NCBI RefSeq assembly: GCF_002387895.1
Contig: NZ_DGLI01000028.1
Coordinates: forward strand, 146,101 to 210,100
Origin: Clostridium sp. UBA4548
Lineage (GTDB): Bacteria; Bacillota; Clostridia; Clostridiales; Clostridiaceae
Direction: 5' to 3'
DNA length: 64,000 nt
The notes beneath the pieces were generated by a model that worked only from the letters and a program-made list of their open reading frames with translations, made no database searches and was not told where the DNA came from. Shown here one piece after another: positions 37,327-45,023 of this stretch. Positions within the stretch are counted from its first letter, which is position 1. Every line of letters starts with the position of its first letter. Position numbers and translations under genes: made by a program.

Positions 37327-37737
37327 TTACATATCACATTGTTCAACTTCGATAGCCCAAGTACCGCAGTTTTTGCAAACTAAGATACTTACTATATAAC
37401 TGTTATCTATTTTTTTATCCTTAACTAAAGAAGTTAAAGTAACATCCTTATATTCAGGAGATATTGTGCTTAAAACATAATTATTGTCCTTTGTAAACAT
37501 ATAAAAATGATATTCAAGAAATTCAAAGAACTTAGTATCATCTTTTCTATTGAACTTGCATTCCTCACAACAACTGTCATAATACTCAGCTGTAAAGCCA
37601 ACCTCTTCACCTTTATTTAATAGTTCTAACACCGCTGAAATATTAAAATTTTCCACTTCCTCATTATTTATATAATCGCAATTCTCTTCCTTAAGCTCAA
37701 ATTCTTTGTCTTCATATTGAAATTTATAGTTATTCAT
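37327..37737 (-). CDS. Conserved clostridial Cys-rich protein (DUF3785-like)
   Basis: A 136-residue acidic protein with paired cysteines (SCCEECKFNR near residue 55, CKNCGTWAIEVEQCDM at the end) that may bind zinc. The N-terminus MNNYKFQYEDKEFELKEENCDYI resembles the clostridial DUF3785 family as I recall it. The function is unknown. It is monocistronic between pepF and yebC. Confidence 0.6.
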   Translation of the reverse strand: MNNYKFQYEDKEFELKEENCDYINNEEVENFNISAVLELLNKGEEVGFTAEYYDSCCEECKFNRKDDTKFFEFLEYHFYMFTKDNNYVLSTISPEYKDVTLTSLVKDKKIDNSYIVSILVCKNCGTWAIEVEQCDM

Positions 37738-37891
37738 TATTAATCAAACCCTTCTATATCCTATGATTTTCCAACTTTAAAGTCTATTATAGATATATCA
37801 CAACCAGAATAAGTTTTCAAGCATATATAAAGTACAACAGTGTTATTATAACACTAAGGTATCTTATTTATTAAAGCTTATTTTGAAAACA

Positions 37892-37936
37892 AAAATCACT
37901 CCTTTAGTTGTTTTATACAACCTCTAGAGTGATTTT
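37892..37936 (-). terminator. Terminator downstream of yebC
   Basis: AAAATCACTC and its complement pair over 10 bp, with a nested AGTTGT/ACAACT stem. A T-rich run follows on the minus strand. It is about 130 bases after the yebC stop; the rest of the 330-base gap shows nothing. Confidence 0.75.
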
Positions 37937-38064
37937 ACGTATATCATTACCCATAGAATTTAAATTTCAACATTTATCTTAATCCACAGAATAATCTGTA
38001 TGTATATCACAATGAATCAAAATTTAGTATTAAGTTAAATCCTCTCAAAACATTGATTTGTCTA

Positions 38065-38805
38065 CTAGCCTTCAAACTCCTCTGGGAACTCGGCATTATG
38101 CCAAACATCTTGTACATCGTCATCATCCTCAAGTGCATCAAGCATCTTTTGGAATTTAACTGATGTTTCCATATCTAATTCAGTAGTTGTATCTGCTACT
38201 AACTTAACTTCAGCTTCCAAGAACTCTATTCCATTGCTTTCAAGATTCTCTCTAACTGTACCGAAATCTTCTGAAGTTGTTGTTACAACATAAACTTCTT
38301 CCTCTGATGAGAAATCCTCTGCACCAGCATCAAGGGCCATCATCATTAACTCATCTTCATCAATGTTATCAGTTTTTTCTATAATTATTTCGCCCTTCTT
38401 TTGGAACATAAATCCTACACAGCCACTTGAACCCATGTTTCCACCATGTTTAGAAAATGCATATCTTACGTTACCAGCAGTTCTGTTTTTATTATCAGTT
38501 AATGTTTCTACTATAACTGCCACTCCATTTGGACCATAACCTTCATATGTAATCTCTTCATAAGTTACACCTTCAAGTTCTCCTGCTGCCTTTTTAATTG
38601 CTCTAGTAATTGTATCTTGAGGCATGTTTGCAGCTTTTGCTTTAGCAATAACGTCTCTTAGTTTGTTATTAGTTTCTGGATTAGAACCACCAGTTTTAGC
38701 AGCTACCATTAACTCCTTACCAATTTTTGTGAAAATCTTTCCTCTTTTTGCATCTACTTTGCTTTTTTTAGCTTGTATATTATGCCACTTTGAATGTCCG
38801 GACAT
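38065..38805 (-). CDS. yebC: YebC/PmpR family translation or transcription factor
   Basis: A 246-residue protein of usual length with the signature N-terminus MSGHSKWHNIQAKKSKVDAKRGK. Family members were described as DNA-binding regulators, and some YebC-like proteins help ribosomes pass proline stretches. SD AGGAGG precedes the ATG. It is a single-gene unit. Confidence 0.95.
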   Translation of the reverse strand: MSGHSKWHNIQAKKSKVDAKRGKIFTKIGKELMVAAKTGGSNPETNNKLRDVIAKAKAANMPQDTITRAIKKAAGELEGVTYEEITYEGYGPNGVAVIVETLTDNKNRTAGNVRYAFSKHGGNMGSSGCVGFMFQKKGEIIIEKTDNIDEDELMMMALDAGAEDFSSEEEVYVVTTTSEDFGTVRENLESNGIEFLEAEVKLVADTTTELDMETSVKFQKMLDALEDDDDVQDVWHNAEFPEEFEG

Positions 38806-38915
38806 ATTATTTCCTCCTAACTATATATAAGGCATTTTCAAACGCCTAAAGTTTCCTTATTATACAAAATAACCTAAACATTATATCATACCCACCATAT
38901 TAATTTCAAATCTGG

Positions 38916-39563
38916 TTAATTCACTACATAAAGCCTATTATCCTGTTTAAAGAAATATTCTTCATCCCCTTCACTAATAACCAGTTTTCCATTGGTATTT
39001 TCAGTTAAGGTGTCACTTATTTGTTTTATCATAGTTGATTCACAGTACATTAAAATTTCTACCTTGTCTGTGTAAACTGTATCTTCAATATGCCACTGAT
39101 TAGTGCTACAAACATATTGGATCTTTCCTAGTAACTCATAATCTATGGTGATTCTCAAGGGCACTCCAAGAACTTTTTCCACTACTCCACTTTCCCCTAT
39201 TGCCAAGGAAGCTCCCTTAGAATATGCTCTTGCAAGGCCTCCTGTCCCTAGGAGAATTCCTCCAAAGTATCTTGTTACTACTACAACTATATCTGTTAAG
39301 TCACTTTTTTTAAGAACTTCCAGTACTGGAATTCCCCCTGTGCCCTGTGGCTCTCCATCATCACTATATCTTTGAATTCCTTTATTTACACCAATTGCAT
39401 AAGCATAAACATTATGTCTTGCTTCTTTATGTTGACCTTTTACTTTGTTAATAAACTCTTTAGCTTCCTCTTCCGTATGTACTCTTTTAACATGTCCAAT
39501 AAACACGGACTTTTTCTCTTCAAATTCAGCAACAGCTTCATTTCTTACTGTAAAATAGCTCAA
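38916..39563 (-). CDS. yigZ: YigZ/IMPACT family protein
   Basis: A 215-residue two-domain protein. The IMPACT motif YSDDGEPQGTGGIPVLEVL near residue 65 and VVVTRYFGGILLGTGGLARAY are diagnostic. The start is a TTG at 39563, four to five bases after a GGGGGAG SD. Its cellular role in bacteria is not settled. It follows the HEAT-repeat gene by 15 bases. Confidence 0.93.
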   Translation of the reverse strand: MSYFTVRNEAVAEFEEKKSVFIGHVKRVHTEEEAKEFINKVKGQHKEARHNVYAYAIGVNKGIQRYSDDGEPQGTGGIPVLEVLKKSDLTDIVVVVTRYFGGILLGTGGLARAYSKGASLAIGESGVVEKVLGVPLRITIDYELLGKIQYVCSTNQWHIEDTVYTDKVEILMYCESTMIKQISDTLTENTNGKLVISEGDEEYFFKQDNRLYVVN

Positions 39564-39578
39564 AATTCTCCCCCTCTC

Positions 39579-40247
39579 CTAAAGTTTTAAATCTTCCTCT
39601 AGAGCTAATAAAAATTCTTCACAAGCCTTTTGAATGTACGGCTTATCACTTGCATCTAAAATTTCTCTAACTTTTGGGACAGCTCTCTTGGATTTAAGCT
39701 TTTGAAGTGATTTTATAGCATAGGAAACCACCTGAGAATTAGCATCACTTAAAGCTCTAATTAGTGCAACTTCTCCTTTTTCATGAGCAAGCTTTCCTAG
39801 TGCAGATACGGCTAATCTTCTTATATTAACATGATTATTTACAGTTCCCTTAATTAAAATATCTACACATTCCTCTATTCTCAATTCTCCTATAATCCAA
39901 ATTGCTGACTCTTTGTCCTTTAGAGTTAATTCCATATAATTTCTTTTTATAAAGTCTTTAAGTTTTTCTTTGTTCACCTTATCTAAGCTGTTTAAAACGT
40001 AAATCCTTTCCGATTTATCGGCCTTAGCTAAGGATTTAAATAATTCATCTATGCTGGAACTTTTAACTAAATATCTATATTTAATTTTAGCATTAATTAT
40101 CTGCTTTTGTATTGTAACCTTATCTAAGTTTCTAATTTTACTAATAGCCTCTAAAGATTTTCCTTCTAAATGCAGGAAATAGGTTATTTCTTCTTCGCTA
40201 TAGTTTTCTATGAAATCCCAATTGTATTTTACTAATCCGCTGCTCAA
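39579..40247 (-). CDS. HEAT-repeat protein
   Basis: A 222-residue all-helical protein. The C-terminal half holds two or three HEAT-like repeats (VNIRRLAVSALGKLAHEKGEVALIRAL and the following unit). The N-terminal half has an HTH-like segment (KSLEAISKIRNLDKVTIQKQI). The start is a TTG seven bases after AAGGTGG. It probably acts as a protein-binding scaffold; the partner is unknown. Cotranscribed with yigZ. Confidence 0.75.
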   Translation of the reverse strand: MSSGLVKYNWDFIENYSEEEITYFLHLEGKSLEAISKIRNLDKVTIQKQIINAKIKYRYLVKSSSIDELFKSLAKADKSERIYVLNSLDKVNKEKLKDFIKRNYMELTLKDKESAIWIIGELRIEECVDILIKGTVNNHVNIRRLAVSALGKLAHEKGEVALIRALSDANSQVVSYAIKSLQKLKSKRAVPKVREILDASDKPYIQKACEEFLLALEEDLKL

Positions 40248-40413
40248 ACTCTTACCACCTTAAACTCTATTTATAAGAAATAAAAATTATGTGTCTACTT
40301 ATATATGAATTTATATACTTTACTTAAGATTTCAGAATAACCAAATTAAATTTTCACCCCAAAACTAATATTATATAAGAAGTTTATATAATAACTTATA
40401 AGTAAATCTCTCT

Positions 40414-40456
40414 ATAAAATATAAGATATGAACTATTAAAAAGTCATATCTTATAT
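40414..40456 (-). terminator. Terminator of the small zinc-ribbon gene
   Basis: ATATAAGATATGA at 40419-40431 pairs exactly with 40444-40456 (13 bp), followed on the minus strand by TTTTA. It is 20 bases after the gene's stop. Confidence 0.7.
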
Positions 40457-40476
40457 ATCACATATTAATTTTACGA

Positions 40477-40701
40477 CTATAAATGGATTTTCTCAATGTT
40501 TTTCCTTTCAAATCCTCCACATTTATTACATTTAAATATATGGACACAACAATTTCCATTGTCATCTATGGGATCATCAGCACTGTAGTCATCAAAATAC
40601 TCTTGTTCTCGTCCTTTATTCTCCATGACACCCTCACAGTGATGGCATTTATAAACTGTATTGTATAAATCATTACACAATGGGCAAATTACTTCCTCCA
40701 T
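40477..40701 (-). CDS. Small zinc-ribbon-like protein
   Basis: A 74-residue protein with three CxxC pairs (CPLC near residue 6, CHHC near 19, CNKC near 58) and an acidic middle, likely binding zinc. SD AGGAGG precedes the ATG. Similar short proteins of unknown function occur in clostridia. It is monocistronic. Confidence 0.75.
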   Translation of the reverse strand: MEEVICPLCNDLYNTVYKCHHCEGVMENKGREQEYFDDYSADDPIDDNGNCCVHIFKCNKCGGFERKNIEKIHL

Positions 40702-40834
40702 AACTTGAGCCTCCTACTAAAAACTGATTTTATTATTTTCACTGGTTTCTTAATATGATTATTCTACAAAAACCTGTAAACTATTCTACTAGTGTAGCTT
40801 ACAAATAGAAAAAGCAGAGAACCCTCTGCTTTTC

Positions 40835-42622
40835 CTATTCTACAATATAATTTTTACATTTATTATAAACTTCTTCATCACCTTGAACCTTTACTAAAGT
40901 TCCTTCTTCTAAGTATTCTTCGCCTTCAACCTTTGCATTTCTATGAAGATAAGCTACTGTTGAGGAATCACTATAAGGTATTATCACCTTAAAGCTTTTT
41001 AATTTATATGGTAATATTTTTGTGCACTCTTGAAGTAACTCATCTAAATTTTCACCAGTTTTAGCTGAAATCTCAATGATGTTGTATTTTGAAAACTTCT
41101 CTTTAAGGCTAATTAATTGTTCCTCTGAAGTTTTATCAATTTTATTAAATACTAAAATTGTAGGCTTCTCACCTGCACCTAATTCTTTTAACACCTCTTC
41201 AACTACTTCTATTTGAAGAGCTGCAGTAGCACTTGAAGAGTCTACTACATGAAGAAGTATATCTGAATACACAACTTCTTCTAAGGTTGATTTAAAGGCT
41301 TCCACTAAATCATGTGGGAGTTTTCTTATGAATCCAACAGTGTCAGTTACTGTTGCTTCTCTATTATCTGGAAGCACTATACCTCTTGTAGTAATATCTA
41401 AGGTTGCAAATAGCATATCTGCTTCAAACACCTTTTCCTTTGTCACAGCTGACTTTTGTGGTGAAAAATCAGTAAGAATATTTCTTAAAGTTGACTTTCC
41501 AGCATTGGTATAGCCCACAAGAGAAATTCTTGAAATATTATCCTTATTTCTACCTTCTCTTTGTGTAGCTCTGGTTGTTTTAATTTTTTCTAACTCTCTA
41601 TTTAAATCATAAATAGTTTCCTTTATATGTCTTCTATCTGTTTCTAACTTCTTTTCTCCCGGTCCTCTAGTTCCAATTCCTCCCCCAGTTCTTGAAAGAA
41701 CGGTTCCAAGGCCACTTAACCTACTCAATCTATATTTTAATTGAGATAACTCTACTTGAATTTTTGCTTCTTTTGTTTTAGCTCTTCTTGCAAATATATC
41801 CAAGATTAAAGTAGTTCTATCAACTACCTTAACACCCAGAGCTTGCTCAAGATTTCTCACCTGAGATCCTGATAATTCTTCATCGAAAATTACTACATTT
41901 GCTCTTAAGGATTGTCTTAGTAGTGCTATTTCTTCAACCTTTCCACTTCCAATATATAGAGCTGGATCTATTTTATTTCTTTTTTGCAATATGCTATATA
42001 CTGGCTCCACATTACAAGCCTTTGTTAGTTCTTCTAGTTCTTGAAGACTTTCTTCATCTTCAACTGCTACTAAAATTGCTCTTTCACTGTTATCCTCAAT
42101 AATCTCGTTATCTTTCATCAAGCTTTCAACATGTTTAACTCTATCTAGAAAATTAAACTCTAGTAATTTTCCTATACTTAAAGGTCCAACTTCCTCTTCA
42201 ATTAAAATATTATTTCTTACATCGCAAAAGCCTAAATTAAAATAAAGGGGATTATCCTGGGATACTCCAATGGCTACTATGCAGTCCAATTTCAATTTAA
42301 GCAGTGCTGAAATATCTAAAGCAGATAGTTTTGGATTTCCATTAGGATGAGTATGTATTACTCTTATAGAAGATAATTTACCTTCTTTTATATTAATTTC
42401 AGGCATATCTACAGTAGAACTATCTCCTATAGCTACACTTACTACAGAACCTTTTCTATCTATAGCTACACTTACTTCTCTTTCTAATTCTAATGTAACT
42501 TCCTTTAAAAGGTTTGCTAATTCTTCTGTAAGCACTTCAACTTTTCCGAATTTCATATCATATATTTCATCTAATTTGTTTAATATAAACTTTTTAACAC
42601 CTTCTGTATTTCCATTTACCAT
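40835..42622 (-). CDS. hflX: GTPase HflX with an N-terminal JAMM/MPN-like domain
   Basis: A 595-residue protein, about 170 residues longer than standard HflX. Residues about 1-170 contain IRVIHTHPNGNPKLSALD, an exact JAMM pattern (HxH, seven residues, S, two residues, D), with candidate upstream glutamates. The HflX part starts near residue 185 with the glycine-rich linker (SRTGGGIGTRGPGEKKLE) and GTPase motifs G1 (VGYTNAGKSTL), G3 (DTVGF) and G4 (NKID). HflX splits stalled ribosomes. The added domain could be a metalloprotease, deubiquitinase-like or RadC-like module. Monocistronic. Confidence 0.9.
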   Translation of the reverse strand: MVNGNTEGVKKFILNKLDEIYDMKFGKVEVLTEELANLLKEVTLELEREVSVAIDRKGSVVSVAIGDSSTVDMPEINIKEGKLSSIRVIHTHPNGNPKLSALDISALLKLKLDCIVAIGVSQDNPLYFNLGFCDVRNNILIEEEVGPLSIGKLLEFNFLDRVKHVESLMKDNEIIEDNSERAILVAVEDEESLQELEELTKACNVEPVYSILQKRNKIDPALYIGSGKVEEIALLRQSLRANVVIFDEELSGSQVRNLEQALGVKVVDRTTLILDIFARRAKTKEAKIQVELSQLKYRLSRLSGLGTVLSRTGGGIGTRGPGEKKLETDRRHIKETIYDLNRELEKIKTTRATQREGRNKDNISRISLVGYTNAGKSTLRNILTDFSPQKSAVTKEKVFEADMLFATLDITTRGIVLPDNREATVTDTVGFIRKLPHDLVEAFKSTLEEVVYSDILLHVVDSSSATAALQIEVVEEVLKELGAGEKPTILVFNKIDKTSEEQLISLKEKFSKYNIIEISAKTGENLDELLQECTKILPYKLKSFKVIIPYSDSSTVAYLHRNAKVEGEEYLEEGTLVKVQGDEEVYNKCKNYIVE

Positions 42623-42745
42623 AAAATCATCTCCACCCTGTTTAAAATAAAGTTATTTTAGAATAATATAGTTTGGACCTAAAAAGTTATTTATCTACAT
42701 TATTCTTTATAATAAGTATTTATGTTTTTATAGTCTTATATACCC

Positions 42746-42774
42746 TTGACAACTTTCATATTATTTTATACTAT
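42746..42774 (+). promoter_or_regulatory. Sigma-A promoter of hpt
   Basis: TTGACA (42746-42751) and TACTAT (42769-42774) are 17 bases apart, with the hpt start 42 bases downstream. Confidence 0.75.
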
Positions 42775-42815
42775 AAAGGCATTATTGTAAATATAGATTA
42801 GAGGGTGTGAATCTT

Positions 42816-43349
42816 ATGGAAAATAAACAAAGAAATATATTGTTTTCTAAAGAACAAATTGATGTAGCAATCACTAAAGTTGGTGCACAAATCTCTAAAG
42901 ACTATGCAGATAAAAAGTTATATGTTCTTTCACTTTTAAGAGGAAGCTTCATTTTTACTGCAGATTTAGTTAGAGAAATCGGAGTTCCAACTAAAATTGG
43001 ATTTATGACAACTTCAAGCTATGGCCACGGTGAAGAAACCTCTGGGGTTTGTAAGGTTGTTAATGATGTTCCAGATAATATAGAAGGCTATGATGTTCTA
43101 GTGGTGGATGACATAATAGATAGTGGAATAACTATGGATTTTGTAATGAATCACGTTAAAAACCTTGGTGCTAACAGTGTTAAGTGCTGCACACTATTAG
43201 ATAAGCCTGAAAGAAGAAAAATTGAAATGAAACCTGATTATTGTTGTTTTGAGATCCCTGATCTATTTGTAGTAGGTTATGGATTAAATTATGGTGACTA
43301 CTACAGAAACATACCATACGTATTTAATTGGGAAACACCTGAAGAATAA
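42816..43349 (+). CDS. hpt: Hypoxanthine phosphoribosyltransferase
   Basis: A 177-residue purine-salvage enzyme. The PRPP motif VLVVDDIIDSGITMDFV and the N-terminal SLLRGSFIFTADLVR are diagnostic. The ATG at 42816 is preferred to the in-frame GTG at 42807 because of SD spacing from GAGGG. It is flanked by its own promoter and terminator. Confidence 0.95.
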   Translation: MENKQRNILFSKEQIDVAITKVGAQISKDYADKKLYVLSLLRGSFIFTADLVREIGVPTKIGFMTTSSYGHGEETSGVCKVVNDVPDNIEGYDVLVVDDIIDSGITMDFVMNHVKNLGANSVKCCTLLDKPERRKIEMKPDYCCFEIPDLFVVGYGLNYGDYYRNIPYVFNWETPEE

Positions 43350-43363
43350 TTTTGTACATAAAA

Positions 43364-43398
43364 ACACCACCTAGAAATATCTATGGTGGTATTTTTAT
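43364..43398 (+). terminator. Terminator of hpt
   Basis: ACCACC and GGTGGT arms (with extra pairs) enclose an AT loop and are followed by ATTTTTATAG, 15 bases after the hpt stop. Confidence 0.8.
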
Positions 43399-43463
43399 AG
43401 TTTTTTAAAATCGATAAAAAAATAAAACCAACAGTAATATTAAACCGTTGATTTCACACTTCT

Positions 43464-44024
43464 TTAAATAGCTGCCGTTGTAAAGTCGAAACTGTCTTGT
43501 CTCTTATAATCCCGTAAAAGCCCCGTATATATAACATCTTTGTTCTCCATGTTATAAAAGTGTGTGGGTTGCACTAATGCTGGTGGAATATTAAAATCTA
43601 AAACTCCACTCTTTAATAATACCTCAGATACAAATTGTGAACAAAAATAATGATTTGTTCTTTCTATAGGGACATTAACCAGTACCCCTAATAATCCTAT
43701 CATATTGTAATGAAGGTTATGTTTTTTAATTTCAAAGCCCTTAATTATATTTCTAATAGCTTCGTACTGTTCATCAGTTACCTCTATAGCATAAATATAA
43801 CACTTTGTATTTTCAAACTTTTTATAAATCCCATCTTTTATATCCTCTTTTATAAACCCTCCAATAAAAGGATTATTTACTTTCTTCCTTGCAAAACTAT
43901 ATAATTCCTTTAGTTCAGAATCCAAACCAATAGAAACATGAGAATATTTTTCTCTGGAGAAAAGTTTAATTACCTTAGAAGGAGCTGTTCCTGTATATGA
44001 AAGCATAATATATATTTTTTTCAT
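43464..44024 (-). CDS. Circularly permuted papain-fold (YiiX/C92-like) protein
   Basis: A 186-residue protein. The candidate catalytic His comes first (KYSHVSIGLD near residue 26) and the Cys later (HYFCSQFVSEVLLKSGVL near residue 126), the order of permuted NlpC/P60-like enzymes. No signal peptide is evident. Such proteins hydrolyse amide or thioester bonds; the substrate is unknown. SD GGAGG precedes the ATG. Confidence 0.75.
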   Translation of the reverse strand: MKKIYIMLSYTGTAPSKVIKLFSREKYSHVSIGLDSELKELYSFARKKVNNPFIGGFIKEDIKDGIYKKFENTKCYIYAIEVTDEQYEAIRNIIKGFEIKKHNLHYNMIGLLGVLVNVPIERTNHYFCSQFVSEVLLKSGVLDFNIPPALVQPTHFYNMENKDVIYTGLLRDYKRQDSFDFTTAAI

Positions 44025-44205
44025 ATGTTTCCTCCATTTAAATTATAATTAATAAATTCGCTATAATTAATAAAACAACAATAATTATTAAGACTATATA
44101 ATTGCTGAACTAATCATTTATTGATTTAATTTTAACACAGCTTTAATAGTTTGTCCTTATAAATCTATTAGAAATATTTCAATGAATTTCCAAGTTAAAA
44201 AGAAC

Positions 44206-44865
44206 CTACTGACCAATAGTTTCATTTTGTAATAAATCCTTATTTAAATCCATTTGTAAAGAGGTTTGAGGAACTTTTCCTACAATAATAGTTTCAGCTA
44301 TTGGAACCTGATTTACTATTTCCATATCACTACTTGCCATAGGAATTATAACCTTAATTTTAGTTTTAGCCTCTAAATATATTTTGTGTCTAGTTTGGTT
44401 TATTCCTGCTGTTTCAAACTTTGAAATATACTTAGTTTCTATATGCCCTATGGGTTGCATTCTCACCGTAACCTTAGGACCATAATAAGCAAGTATATTA
44501 TTTTTTGCTAAATAACCAAAAGGTAATCTAATTCCCACCTCTCCAATCCTTCGTATCTCCTCTTGTGCATTAAGCGCTACACCAGTGGCAATTTTATTCA
44601 TTTTAAGAGTATCCGTTCTTATCATTGATATATTGCCTTCCCCGTCTTTTTCTACATTGATTATTTCTCCATAGTTAAAGTTATTAGAATACTCCTCAAA
44701 TATGGCTTTATTAATGATTTCCGTTGCCTTAGCTTTCATCTCTGCATCACAGGTTACCATAACTGTAGGCATAATAACTGAATCTAGTGCATAAATAGCA
44801 GTAAAGGATAATGATATTAGAAAAAATACTATAATTAATAATTTAAGTTTTGTTATAGCTTTCAT
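44206..44865 (-). CDS. yunB: Sporulation protein YunB
   Basis: A 219-residue protein with an N-terminal membrane helix (LLIIVFFLISLSFTAIYAL) and the YunB body (IEEYSNN-like segment, DTLKMNKIATGVALNAQEEI, IPMASSDMEIVNQVPIAETIIVGKVPQT). In Bacillus yunB is mother-cell expressed and needed for full sporulation. CATACATAT at 44932-44924 resembles a sigma-E -10 box. It is divergent from the PBP1A gene. Confidence 0.9.
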   Translation of the reverse strand: MKAITKLKLLIIVFFLISLSFTAIYALDSVIMPTVMVTCDAEMKAKATEIINKAIFEEYSNNFNYGEIINVEKDGEGNISMIRTDTLKMNKIATGVALNAQEEIRRIGEVGIRLPFGYLAKNNILAYYGPKVTVRMQPIGHIETKYISKFETAGINQTRHKIYLEAKTKIKVIIPMASSDMEIVNQVPIAETIIVGKVPQTSLQMDLNKDLLQNETIGQ

Positions 44866-45023
44866 GGATAAACCCCTTTATAATTGTAATATAATGGATA
44901 TAATTATACCTATGTATATATTTATATGTATGCTAGGAAGTGCAAAGAATAACTTTGTTTTTAAATTTTAAAAATTATGGTATAATAACTAAAAATGAAA
45001 GAAAATCTTAAGGAGGATACCTT

